Assembly: GCF_012927045.1 (NCBI RefSeq)
Contig: NZ_JABBFW010000027.1
Location: 1 to 64,000 of the forward strand
Origin: Azohydromonas caseinilytica
GTDB lineage: Bacteria; Pseudomonadota; Gammaproteobacteria; Burkholderiales; Burkholderiaceae_C
Direction: 5' to 3'
Length of the DNA: 64,000 nucleotides
Positions within the stretch are counted from its first letter, which is position 1, and every line of letters starts with the position of its first letter. The notes under the pieces were generated by a model, which was given only the letters and a program-made list of their open reading frames with translations, was not told the origin of the DNA and did no database searches. Positions 9,336-17,356 of the stretch are shown one piece after another. The translations under genes were made by a program, and so were the position numbers.

Positions 9336-9794
9336 CTATTCACGCTGGCCAAGCTTCAAACGCGCACCATGTACGGCGCGGTCCGGACGATGTTTCGTTG
9401 CAGGAGCAAGGTCAGGGGTCGGCCGCGCCAGCGCCCGGTGCAAATCCTCGAACTGCCGCCGCGTGGCGTGGCGCTCCACGCCGACGAGTTCGCCGCTGCC
9501 CGGCGCGCCAGTGCGGTAGACGCCTACCCAGACGTCCTGCACCTGGCGGTCCCGGTTGAACAAATGGGCCAGCAGTTCATTGACCCGTGCCTGCAGCAGC
9601 GCTTGAGGCGGCAGGTGCGGCCATTCTTTGAGGATCCACTGGCAGATCGACTCCGGGTCCAGGCAGTCGGCTGCGGCTGTGGGTGCCGCACCGTACAGGC
9701 CGCTCACCGCCAGGCTGACCAGTAGCGGCTGGCCGTCGGCCAGCCAGGTGGGAAGCTTCTCGATCTTGACAGTCCACTTGGCGCGCAGGGCCAT
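9336..9794 (-). CDS. Dihydroneopterin aldolase-like (FolB-type) protein
   Basis: 152 residues from ATG 9794. The pattern WTVKIEKL at the start, a central AADCLDPESICQWI, then LLQARVNELLAHLFNRD and VWVGVYRT resembles the T-fold of dihydroneopterin aldolase: a beta hairpin, the helix after D-C-L, the E-R-V-type catalytic helix and a closing strand. The catalytic glutamate of E..AEEVA in FolB appears here as ARVNEL, so activity is uncertain. The last ~40 residues extend beyond the usual fold. It follows creatinase by 98 bases in the same direction. Creatine breakdown yields sarcosine, whose oxidation feeds formaldehyde into tetrahydrofolate, so a folate gene in this operon makes sense. This is inference; the family call is moderate. 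Confidence 0.5.
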   Translation of the reverse strand: MALRAKWTVKIEKLPTWLADGQPLLVSLAVSGLYGAAPTAAADCLDPESICQWILKEWPHLPPQALLQARVNELLAHLFNRDRQVQDVWVGVYRTGAPGSGELVGVERHATRRQFEDLHRALARPTPDLAPATKHRPDRAVHGARLKLGQRE

Positions 9795-9892
9795 GGCTGC
9801 TCCCGGACGCTGCGCGACTGCGCGGTGCAGCAACGCAGCGTCCCTTTTCGTCGCTTGTGCGGCTCAATACACAGCAGGCCGCGTTGAGCCGG

Positions 9893-11104
9893 TCAGGCCG
9901 GGATGATGTTGTGCTCGGGACCGTAGGGGAACCCGGTGAGGTTGCGGTTGCCCTGCGCGGTGATGACGAGGATGTCGTGCTCGCGGTAGCCGCCGGCGCC
10001 CGGCATACCTTCGGGCAGCATGATCATGGGCTCCATCGAGATCACCATGCCCGGCTCCAGCACGGTGTCGATGTCCTCGCGCAGCTCCAGCCCGGCCTCT
10101 CGCCCGTAGTAGTGGCTCAGAACGCCGAAGCTGTGCCCGTACCCGAACGTCCGGTACTGCAGCAGATCGTGCTGCAGGTAGATCTCGTTGAGCTGGCGCG
10201 CAATGTCGCTGCACTTGGCCCCAGGCACCAGCAGCTTCTTGCCCTCGTCATGCACCTTGCAATTGATCTCCCAGAGCTTGAGGTGCGCGTCGCTGGCGTG
10301 GTCCAGGAACAGCGTGCGCTCCAGCGCGGTGTAGTAGCCGCTGATCATCGAGAAGCAGTTCAGGCTCAGGATGTCGCCCTTGCGCACGCGGCGCGTGGTC
10401 ACCGGGTTGTGCGCGCCGTCGGTGTTGACGCCCGACTGGAACCAGGTCCAGGTGTCCATCAGCTCGCTGCCCGGGTAGCGGCGCGCGATCTCGCGCACCA
10501 TGGCCGCGGTGGAGGCCAGCGCCACCTCGTGCTCGGGCACGCCCTCCTTCACCGCGGCCACCAGCGCCGCACCGCCGATGTCGCACACCTGCGCGCCGGC
10601 GGCAATGAACTCGATCTCCTCGGCGCTCTTGACCATGCGCATGCGCATGCACGCCGCCGAGATGTCCACGAACTCGACGCCCGGCAGGGTTTCGCGCAGC
10701 GCGTTCAAGCGATCCACCGGGAGCTGGTCGAGCTCCACCCCGACGCGCCCGCGCGCGGGCAGGCACTGCGCCGCCGCCACGAAGTAGTTGCCGCGCTGCC
10801 AGTCGGTGTAGGTCAGCGCGTCGTCCGCCACCGCTTTGCGCCACGGCTGGGCGCCGTCGATGTTGGCGGCGATGACGGTGGTCTTCTCATGCGTCACTGC
10901 CAGGCCGTAGGAGCGGCCGAAGCTGCAGTAGAGGAAGTCGCTGTAGTAGGCGATGTTGTGGTACGAGCTGAACAGCACCGCGTCGATGCCTTGCGTTGCC
11001 ATGTGCGCGCGCAACTTGCTGATGCGGCGTGCGTACTCGTCCTTCGAGAAGCTGTTCCAGGCCTTGTCGCCGTTGCGCAGGCGGATCACTTGGGGCATTT
11101 CCAT
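9893..11104 (-). CDS. Creatinase (creatine amidinohydrolase)
   Basis: 403 residues, the same length as the well-known Pseudomonas putida enzyme and very similar along its whole length from memory of that sequence. It hydrolyses creatine to sarcosine and urea as a cytoplasmic dimer with the pita-bread fold of the M24 family. Recognisable stretches: RLRNGDKAWNSFS at the N-terminus, SSYHNIAYYSDFLYCSFGR (~60-80), MDTWTWFQSGVNTDGAHNP with the active-site histidine (~220-235), YGHSFGVLSHYYGREAG (~325) and the glutamate segment VISMEPMIMLPEG (~355). ATG 11104 follows GGAGACAACCG. The upstream DNA shares a conserved block with the region at 14781-14830. The creatinine-to-creatine enzyme and a permease are encoded ~1.1 kb upstream in the same direction. 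Confidence 0.96.
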   Translation of the reverse strand: MEMPQVIRLRNGDKAWNSFSKDEYARRISKLRAHMATQGIDAVLFSSYHNIAYYSDFLYCSFGRSYGLAVTHEKTTVIAANIDGAQPWRKAVADDALTYTDWQRGNYFVAAAQCLPARGRVGVELDQLPVDRLNALRETLPGVEFVDISAACMRMRMVKSAEEIEFIAAGAQVCDIGGAALVAAVKEGVPEHEVALASTAAMVREIARRYPGSELMDTWTWFQSGVNTDGAHNPVTTRRVRKGDILSLNCFSMISGYYTALERTLFLDHASDAHLKLWEINCKVHDEGKKLLVPGAKCSDIARQLNEIYLQHDLLQYRTFGYGHSFGVLSHYYGREAGLELREDIDTVLEPGMVISMEPMIMLPEGMPGAGGYREHDILVITAQGNRNLTGFPYGPEHNIIPA

Positions 11105-11170
11105 CGGTTGTCTCCGGTTGGGTTGGGGTGAAGCCATGGTGCTTCCGCTGCCCTGGTGGCGCTTCAGTTC

Positions 11171-11220
11171 TGCGACATGCCGTTTCCCGTTTGCGCCAAG
11201 GCTGAGACGGGTTTTCCCGA
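11171..11220 (-). promoter_or_regulatory. Conserved upstream block of the creatinase gene (copy A)
   Basis: This 50-base block upstream of creatinase matches 14781-14830 in register without gaps: tgcgacatgccgtttccc is identical, followed by ttgcg and, 20 bases on, gttttcccg. Conservation outside coding sequence and at a similar distance from the two start codons (67 and 74 bases) points to a promoter or activator site. The likely protein is the GlxA/AraC regulator encoded at 14844-15809. The binding assignment is inference. Confidence 0.6.
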
Positions 11221-11379
11221 CTCGGTGCGGCTGGCGACAGCTCCGACCCAGTGCGGCCATGGACACGTCGCCTGTCCTTCACCGCCTCACCGTACCCAAC
11301 GAACCGCGGCACTGGCTGACACCGCATGAACCGCCATGGGCTCGCGATGCTGCCTCGCTGAACTGCGACTGCGGGCCGG

Positions 11380-11785
11380 TGGTGGCGCCGGTAGCGGGGA
11401 GCCGCAATGGCAGCGCTGACACGGTGTTGTTCATCGGCGCGAGGTACCACCCGGTTGGCGACCTGGGCCCTGGCACCCGCTTGCTCATGTCGAGCGGGCC
11501 GCCACCGCTGCGGCAGCGGTCGCGATCGATTCAGAAGACGTGGGAGCTGGTGGTCGCCCGCGAAAACCTGGCCGGCGGCGTCTCCCGGTCTTCGCAGTGA
11601 ACGGCGCAACAGCAGCCGTCAGGCAGGCCCCGGCGCAGGCCGGAGAGGCGCCGCCGCGATCGATGCCGCACAGCAGGACGCCGGCCATGGCCGACTTGCG
11701 CGACCAGGCGTCAAGGCCCGGCGGATCGCGACGCGGGATCGGGTGCGGACCGACGACAAAAACGGCGTCATACCGATTCCACTTT
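11380..11785 (-). pseudogene. Decayed GlxA/AraC regulator fragment (second copy of the 14844-15809 gene)
   Basis: Read on the minus strand, the piece YDAVFVVGPHPIPRR..AWSRK..LCGIDRG (11772 downwards) aligns with FDAVFVIGPNPLPRL..AWLRR..LGGIDTG of the intact regulator. After a frameshift, CAVHCEDREAP aligns with CTIHWEDRDAL. Then an in-frame stop is followed by IDRDRCRSGGGPLDM, aligning with IDRDRYTCSGGISPLDL. A further piece, RADEQHRVSAAIAAP, matches the linker region. The first ~75 residues and the DNA-binding domain are missing. It lies directly upstream of creatinase, just as the intact copy lies upstream of a creatinase fragment, so it is one arm of a segmental duplication. Confidence 0.75.
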
Positions 11786-11926
11786 GGTCGTGAAATGACC
11801 CGTTCGTACTGAGGTATCGAAGTACGAATCCGACAGGCTGCGATGGCGGCACCGCGGCAGGGGCCGTTCATCCTTCGATACCTCAGGACGAACGGGATTA
11901 CTTCACTCAGAAGCCAGAAGTGGAAT
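11776..11926. repeat. Paired REP-like palindromes in inverted orientation (151-base element)
   Basis: The two ends are inverted copies: attccactt..cccgttcgtactgaggtatcgaag on the left and its imperfect complement ending agaagtggaat on the right. Each arm contains its own hairpin: TTCGTACT/AGTACGAA (11803-11828) and CCGTTCATCCT/AGGACGAACGG (11864-11895) around a 10-base loop. This looks like a non-autonomous REP/MITE element of the kind scattered in Burkholderiales genomes. Its left end coincides with the point where the regulator pseudogene loses its N-terminal part. Confidence 0.7.
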
Positions 11927-12215
11927 CAAAGCTCTTTCCGTCATCGAAGGCAGCGCCAGGTGGAAGCCCGGCTCCGTCGCTGGAGCGCGACGGGTCATTC
12001 AACGTACCGAGCGTCAACCGGCTCCGAGCCGGTCACCGCCGCGACTGGGTGCCCAGCCACGGCGGACCGATCGCTGCGCCGAGGGCAACCGGCGAGAACC
12101 CCGGCAGCAATGGAAACGCAAACCGCCGCGCAAACGGCGACGGCCAGGCGTGCCACAGGTTGCACGCAACGGGCTGACATTGCGCCAGCCCCGGCCGCTG
12201 CTTGGGCGCTGTGGT

Positions 12216-12986
12216 TCAGTCGAAAGCCGTGCGCAGCTGCTGCGAGATGCCTTCGACGCAGACTTCCAGCAGCAGCTTGCCCTTGGCGGCCGAGGCCGGC
12301 TTGGCGGAGGACAGGCAACCAGAGCAAGGCGTCCAGTGCGGCTTGGTCGGGAAGAAGTCGTAGGGCGGGAAGGTGGCGGCCGGCTGGTCCACGGCCTTGC
12401 TCATGTCCACCAGGTGCGGATGGAGGTGCAGCATCAGCGACGTTTCCAGCACGCCGCCGTGCTCCACCGCCCAGCCCGGAAATCCATAAGGGTAGATCTC
12501 GCGAATCGTCTCTTCGGTGACGAAGTCCCAGTAGGAGAGCACGACCACGGAGAAGTCCCTGATGCCATCCCAGCGCAACTCGCGGATCGCCAGGTCCACG
12601 CCTTCGGCAATGAACATCGAGTTTTCGAAGTGGCCGTTGACCATGGCCACCTTGCGCACGCCGTGGCGCGCAAACTCCTTGAGCACGTCCTTGATGGTGC
12701 TGGTCAGGGTCAGCCCGTCCAGGCTGGTCGTGCCCGGCATGTGGTTGCCGCCACCACTTTTTTGCTGGGACTTGTAGCCGTAGGCGATCGCGGGCGCCAC
12801 CAGCGCACCGATCTTGCGGGCCACGCGCTCGGCCATCGCGGTGGGCAGCAGCACGTCAGGGTTCATCGACATGTGCGGACCGTGCTGCTCCAGTGCCCCG
12901 ATGGGCAGCAGCACCATGGTCCGGCCGTCGCGCACCTTCTCGTCGTACACCGGCCAACTCAGCTCGGAAATGTGGACGCTGTCCAT
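12216..12986 (-). CDS. Creatininase (creatinine amidohydrolase)
   Basis: 256 residues. It catalyses the reversible hydrolysis of creatinine to creatine, a metal-dependent cytoplasmic enzyme of the creatininase family. Family motifs are complete: LPIGALEQHGPHMSMNPDVLLPT (metal ligands E, H, D; ~residues 27-50), YGYKSQQKSGGGNHMPGTTSLDG (~70-92), NGHFENSMF with metal H and E (~118-126) and the EHGGVLETSLML segment (~175). It closely resembles the Pseudomonas creatininase I remember. It follows the permease gene by only 36 bases on the same strand, so transporter and enzyme form a two-gene operon: creatinine enters, is opened to creatine here, and creatinase (9893-11104) continues. Confidence 0.96.
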   Translation of the reverse strand: MDSVHISELSWPVYDEKVRDGRTMVLLPIGALEQHGPHMSMNPDVLLPTAMAERVARKIGALVAPAIAYGYKSQQKSGGGNHMPGTTSLDGLTLTSTIKDVLKEFARHGVRKVAMVNGHFENSMFIAEGVDLAIRELRWDGIRDFSVVVLSYWDFVTEETIREIYPYGFPGWAVEHGGVLETSLMLHLHPHLVDMSKAVDQPAATFPPYDFFPTKPHWTPCSGCLSSAKPASAAKGKLLLEVCVEGISQQLRTAFD

Positions 12987-13022
12987 GGAACACTCCTTTC
13001 GAAAATCGTTGAACTCCAGGCA

Positions 13023-14489
13023 TCATGCCGATTTTCTGGAGATACCCGTTTGGATCATTCCCGAAAATGACGATTGCCTGTATCGGCGGGCGTATTTTCG
13101 ACCCAACAAGTAGTACAGGGTTGCGGCGCTGCTGCCGCCAGCGAGCCAGGAAAGATCCACGCCACCCATTGCCTTGGCAACAGGACCCTGAAACAGCGGG
13201 ATGATTCCATACATGAACATATAAGTGCAGACCAATCCGCCAGCAAAAGCCACAAGCGCCGCAGGATTGAAGCGGTCCATATGCCTGGATTCCGTCCCCT
13301 CGAAAAGGAAGTCGAAATTCCTGGTATTGCGCTCAAAAATGAAGCAATGCACGGCCATGATGCCGCCCCAAGTGGCAACCCAGGCGACGATCGAAACCAG
13401 CCAGGCATCCAGCGCATGGGCGAAGTTTTCCTGCTTCATGAAGAACATGACCGCGACCATTGCAAAGACACCGACCAGGATGGACAGCCTTTGCCGGGAA
13501 ACTTTGATATCCATAGCCTGAGCCGCGACACCAAAAGTGTAAAGATTGATGATGTTGGTGGCGATTGGGCCGTGTATCACGAGCGCCAGTACCGGGATCG
13601 CGAGTACCCCGAAGTTATCGACAATGAGCGCACCGGGGTCGGCGCTTCCATTCTTCGTGGCCAGGCTTGCTCCCAGCACGCCCAGCCATACGACCGGAAT
13701 GAACTGGCCCAGCGTGCTGGCAAGGTAAAGGCGCGCCTTCGACACGGACCCCGAGACGAAGCGCGAGTAGTCAGGGGCGTAGGTAAACCAGCCGATGCCC
13801 CACCCGATACCGATCGCGGTCATCACTCCACTCATCGCTGCAAGGCGCGGCATGCCGGTCAGAACCTCGTCGGCAGGGCCAGCGTAAGACCAGTCAATAT
13901 CAAACTGAGTCCAGGCCACGATGCTCATGACCACGAGAACCAGAATTGTAGGTGGCACAGTCCATTTCTCGAAGGCTGCAATTGCACGATATCCGAGGTA
14001 GCAGATAACGACCTGAATGGTCATGATGGTGGCGGCGGTAGACAGACGCCACCAGAAATTCTCCGCACCGGGATCGACCCAGCCGATCTTGCCGAAAAGC
14101 GCCATCACGAGGTCAAGAATGATCCAGGTGTTTACCGCTGTCCAGCCAACGGCCAGCGCCGCCTGGATGGCCGCGGGCAGGTACGCGCCCTTGCGCCCGA
14201 AGGCAGCGCGGGAAAGCACCATTCCGGTGACGCCCGTTCGTTGTCCGAGCAGCACAAAGGCGCCAAAACCTATCATCCCGATCAGGTTGCCAAGCACCAG
14301 AACAGTAACCGTGTCTGCCAGCGAGAGCCCCAGATTTATCCCGAGTGCGCCCAAGATCCAGTTGATCGGGGCCACATTTGCCCCTGACCATATCCAAAAC
14401 TGGCCCCAGACGCTCTTGGTTCGTCTATTTTCAGGAATTGGTTGCAGCATCTCTTCGAGATTGTCCGCATCGCCACTTTGGCTATTCAT
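13023..14489 (-). CDS. NCS1-family permease, probable creatinine/creatine importer
   Basis: 488 residues with about twelve hydrophobic segments, the size and look of NCS1 (cytosine/allantoin/hydantoin) transporters. Diagnostic parts: the N-terminal IPENRRTKSVWGQFWIWSGANVAP (just before helix 1), GLSLADTVTVLVLGNLIGM (helix 2), LGQRTGVTGMVLSRAAFG (helix 3 start) and GWGIGWFTYAPDYSRFV. Substrates in this family are small cyclic ureides and nucleobases; creatinine is a cyclic guanidine-derived ring of similar shape. The gene is 36 bases upstream of creatininase, so creatinine import is a strong contextual inference. ATG 14489 follows GGAGACAAGCCAA. The promoter is probably the duplicated creatinase promoter at 14781-14830. 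Confidence 0.88.
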   Translation of the reverse strand: MNSQSGDADNLEEMLQPIPENRRTKSVWGQFWIWSGANVAPINWILGALGINLGLSLADTVTVLVLGNLIGMIGFGAFVLLGQRTGVTGMVLSRAAFGRKGAYLPAAIQAALAVGWTAVNTWIILDLVMALFGKIGWVDPGAENFWWRLSTAATIMTIQVVICYLGYRAIAAFEKWTVPPTILVLVVMSIVAWTQFDIDWSYAGPADEVLTGMPRLAAMSGVMTAIGIGWGIGWFTYAPDYSRFVSGSVSKARLYLASTLGQFIPVVWLGVLGASLATKNGSADPGALIVDNFGVLAIPVLALVIHGPIATNIINLYTFGVAAQAMDIKVSRQRLSILVGVFAMVAVMFFMKQENFAHALDAWLVSIVAWVATWGGIMAVHCFIFERNTRNFDFLFEGTESRHMDRFNPAALVAFAGGLVCTYMFMYGIIPLFQGPVAKAMGGVDLSWLAGGSSAATLYYLLGRKYARRYRQSSFSGMIQTGISRKSA

Positions 14490-14538
14490 TTGGCTTGTCT
14501 CCGAATTTTCAATACCGACCGGAAGGGAGCCGAGGCTG

Positions 14539-14583
14539 AGCGTTCCGAAGAACGCTTATAAACAGGTACGCTCCGCGGAGCGT
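14539..14583 (-). promoter_or_regulatory. Leader with a cUUCGg hairpin and a 16-base perfect palindrome
   Basis: In the transcript (minus strand) AGCGTTC-TTCG-GAACGCT (14556-14539) forms a 7-bp stem with the very stable UUCG tetraloop closed by C-G. Just upstream, ACGCTCCGCGGAGCGT (14568-14583) is a perfect palindrome. Both lie between the creatinase fragment and the permease start. No U-run follows, so a standard terminator is unlikely. mRNA processing, stability or attenuation, or a protein site, are possible roles. Confidence 0.5.
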
Positions 14584-14587
14584 GCCG

Positions 14588-14707
14588 TCAGTGGATATCG
14601 GGCCTGGCCATGTGCACACGCAACTTCTTGACGCGGCGTGCGCATCCGTCCTTCGAAACACTGTTCCAGGCCTTGTCGCCATTGCGCAGGCGGATGGTGC
14701 GGGGCAT
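14588..14707 (-). pseudogene. 5' fragment of a second creatinase gene
   Basis: A 39-codon frame from ATG 14707 to a TGA at 14588 encodes a protein starting MPRTIRLRNGDKAWNSVSKD. It aligns with residues 3-42 of the intact creatinase (MPQVIRLRNGDKAWNSFSKD and on to the KLR.HMA stretch). Similarity stops abruptly at the stop codon. The DNA upstream of both starts is also similar. The fragment is therefore the left end of a duplicated creatinase-regulator segment in which nearly all of creatinase was lost. It may still be translated as a short leader peptide ahead of the permease. Confidence 0.85.
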
Positions 14708-14780
14708 GTCCACGAGGTCTTTCCTTGGAGGTGGAAGGTGGCCTGATGGTGCGACGGTCGCACAGCGGCCTGCTGTCCTT

Positions 14781-14830
14781 TGCGACATGCCGTTTCCCGG
14801 TTGCGACGAGAGGGCGCGGGGTTTTCCCGC
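14781..14830 (-). promoter_or_regulatory. Conserved upstream block (copy B), probable promoter of the permease-creatininase operon
   Basis: Matches 11171-11220 in register (tgcgacatgccgtttccc identical, then ttgcg and gttttcccg). It lies between the end of the GlxA regulator gene and the creatinase fragment, pointing towards the permease. Because the intact downstream genes are permease and creatininase, the block probably gives them the same control as creatinase. Confidence 0.6.
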
Positions 14831-14843
14831 TCGGGCCCATTCC

Positions 14844-15809
14844 CTATGGTGTCCCGCAGCGTCGCGCGCGATCGGCCGCCGGCGTGCAGCCGTAGGCTTC
14901 GCGGTAGCGTGTGATGAAGTGGGGCATCGAGACGAAGCCCGTGGACTGAGCGATGTCCTCAGGCGCGCGGGTGCTGCGCAAAAGCGCCAGCCGGGCACGC
15001 TCCAGGCGCAGCTGCAGGTACTTGCGCGCCGGTGACATGCCCAACTGCTCGCCGAACAGCCGCTCCAGTTGGCGCCGCGATATGCCAAGGTAGTCAGCAA
15101 TCTCGACTGGACTCAACGGCTCTTCCAGGTTGTTCTCCATCATCTCCAGCGCCGACACCACCAGCGGGTGGCTGCCGGACAGACGATGGCGCAGTGGTAC
15201 CACCTGCTTTTCGTCGGGGCTGCGGCGCTGCGCCACCAACAGGTCGGTCACTTGCTCGGCCAAGCTGCGGCTGCCGGGCGGTCGGCTCAACAACGTGGTC
15301 ATCAGATCCAGCGGGCTGATGCCGCCGCTACAGGTGTAGCGGTCGCGGTCGATCTCGAACAGCTGATCCGAAACCTCGATGCCGGGAAAGTCCTCCAGCA
15401 GCGCGTCACGGTCTTCCCAGTGGATGGTGCACCGGTATCCGGCCAGCAAGCCGGCCTTGGCCAAGAAGTAGCTGCCGGTGTCGATGCCCCCCAGCGCGGC
15501 ACCCTGCGCAGCCATGCGGCGCAGCCAGGCGGTGCTCTCCCTGTAGCCGAGCCGCGGCAGTGGGTTGGGGCCGATGACAAACACGGCGTCGAACTCGCCG
15601 GACTGGGCTATCGCGCAGTCGGGCATCACCCGGATGCCGTCGCTGGATGGCACCGGCTCCGCGGTGGCTGCCACCACCACGAACTCGTAGGCCTTGCGCT
15701 CCAGCACACCGTTGGCCAAGCGCAGCGGATCCACCGCCGAGCTCAGCGCGATGAGCGAAAAGTTGGGAACGACCAGGAAACCAAAGCGCTGATGGCGGGT
15801 GTTCATCAT
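14844..15809 (-). CDS. GlxA-family AraC-type regulator, probable activator of the creatine locus
   Basis: 321 residues from the ATG pair at 15809/15806; no strong ribosome site is visible, so the exact start is uncertain. N-terminal DJ-1/PfpI-like domain (residues ~5-180), with the elbow written LGGIDTGSYFLAKAGLL. The usual cysteine is replaced by aspartate, as in the GbdR/CdhR-like sensing group, so it is a ligand sensor and not an enzyme. C-terminal AraC domain: LSPVEIADYLGISRRQLERLF (first helix-turn-helix) and EDIAQSTGFVSMPHFITRYREAYG (second). It sits immediately upstream of the duplicated promoter block and the permease-creatininase operon. A ruined copy sits in the same place upstream of creatinase. 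Creatine, creatinine or sarcosine are the obvious candidate ligands. Confidence 0.9.
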   Translation of the reverse strand: MMNTRHQRFGFLVVPNFSLIALSSAVDPLRLANGVLERKAYEFVVVAATAEPVPSSDGIRVMPDCAIAQSGEFDAVFVIGPNPLPRLGYRESTAWLRRMAAQGAALGGIDTGSYFLAKAGLLAGYRCTIHWEDRDALLEDFPGIEVSDQLFEIDRDRYTCSGGISPLDLMTTLLSRPPGSRSLAEQVTDLLVAQRRSPDEKQVVPLRHRLSGSHPLVVSALEMMENNLEEPLSPVEIADYLGISRRQLERLFGEQLGMSPARKYLQLRLERARLALLRSTRAPEDIAQSTGFVSMPHFITRYREAYGCTPAADRARRCGTP

Positions 15810-17356
15810 CGTGGGCCAAAGGCCTGCAAGCCATCCGGACGGGAATCTGCGCTGTCTCGCTGGCCGCGTCAGGCGCCGTTGAGAATTGAAGTCATCACTG
15901 CACGGCAGCCTAACCGGGCCTGGCGCTGTGCTCCATCGGTACTGCTGCTGGTTCAGCAAGAAGCGTCTGTCGCTCCTGGGCACGTCACGATGCAGCCCCG
16001 CGGCATTTCGACCTTGGATCATCCCCAAGGCCCGGCGGCAGCGGGCCACCGAGCATGCGCTGGAGCGGCTGGACCTGCACGAGCCGGTCTCGGCCGCCGG
16101 GCTGCAACGACCTGCACAGCACCGCCGTCGCCCCTCTTGCAACCGGCTTAGCTGCCTCGAAAAGCCGCTGCCGGTCGTCACTGGACGGCTGGCCCAAGCG
16201 GCGTTGCGTGCCGCAGTGAAGTGGCGACTTCCCCGGTTTCTGTTTTGCCGCGGCACCACAATGAATTCGCCACCGCCCTTGGCGGCAGCTCAAGTCGCCT
16301 CGGCGCAGGCACCGGTGCAGTTGCTCGGCCACCAACTGCAGTGCCCTGTCATCGACCTTGTGATTCGATGCGCCGTTAATCCGCTTGGAGCAGTCCCGGT
16401 CCAGCAGGAGCACTGCCAGCCGCACGCGGTAACGTCATGCCATTGCAAATGCCACGGCCGTCGTTACTGCTTGAACAAACTCACACAAATTGCATAGCAA
16501 CAGAGCTCTGCGGAAATTTCATAGCCGGTGAGCTTGAAATTCCTGGCTTGACGCACCGACGACGCGCATCCCAATGGTCGACGCGAGCGAAATACTCATG
16601 TACACCTGAGACGTGAAGAAGCCATCAACGAAAAACACGGACAACCATGGAGATGCTGCTTGGTGTTCGCGCGGCTCGAAATCGAGGCAATACATCGGAT
16701 ATGCCAAAGAACGTGAACTGCCAATGCAGCCACTGGAACGACCTAAAGGCGTCATGCTATTCGCGGCGTGCAGGTTTTTATCTGTTGCCTTGATTGCTTA
16801 TCTGATTGGCTTGGCTTTTTACCCCGTCTTCCTCAAGCTTATCAATTCCATTGAGGCAATTGCTTCCGAAAGCGCTTGGTAACTCATGCGTGGACTGTTG
16901 AAGCATCTGCCCACGGCGCCGGAGACAAGGTGGCTTTCATTATCACGAGGCCTTTCCCGCGCACGTAATGAGTGCAGCCAGGGCCCTTATTGCCAAGCGG
17001 ACACTTTCGCACAAAGCTTCGTTTGACGATTCTAGCGATCACCGCGTGGCGCAACTGCAATTGCCCTTGGCACCCACCCTATGCAGCAAAGGCAGTTGCT
17101 CCGCCATACTGGGAACACCATTATTCAACGGTGGTTATATCCACCACCCTGGACACACTGATGCCAGTTCGAGCGGGGGCATCCACTCCATTAGCCCGAG
17201 CCGGTCCGCTTCGGCGCCGCCAGCGTGGCCGATGCTCTCAATAGGGCGCAGGGCGACGATGGGCCGTTTATGGGCAAGCAACGGTGCAGTCGACCATCGC
17301 CGTTGCTTGCCTTGACTAAAATACTTCAGGAATAATGCTCGCGCGCGAATCCCTGC
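15810..17356. other. Gene-poor region, one weak small membrane ORF
   Basis: About 1.5 kb. 15900-16420 is GC-rich with long but unconvincing frames on both strands; I recognise no family. 16450-16960 drops in GC. A frame at 16724-16882 (ATG 16724) would encode 52 residues with one hydrophobic helix (CRFLSVALIAYLIGLAFYPV), but it lacks a ribosome site, so it is only a possibility. Nothing recognisable in 16960-17350. Confidence 0.4.

Larger units (their letters stand above)
11105..12215. other. Gap between creatinase and creatininase: promoter block, pseudogene, REP element
   Basis: No intact gene is supported here. From left to right the gap holds the creatinase upstream block, the ruined GlxA regulator, the REP pair, and then ~290 bases (11927-12215) in which I see nothing recognisable. 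Long open frames in this gap are artefacts of high GC. Confidence 0.6.

Noticed and set aside
10887-11609. Minus-strand frame upstream of creatinase as a gene
   Set aside because: It merges noise with parts of the decayed regulator; no continuous domain.
14539-14556. UUCG hairpin as an intrinsic terminator
   Set aside because: No U-run follows the stem on the transcribed strand, and the permease start is only 50 bases away.
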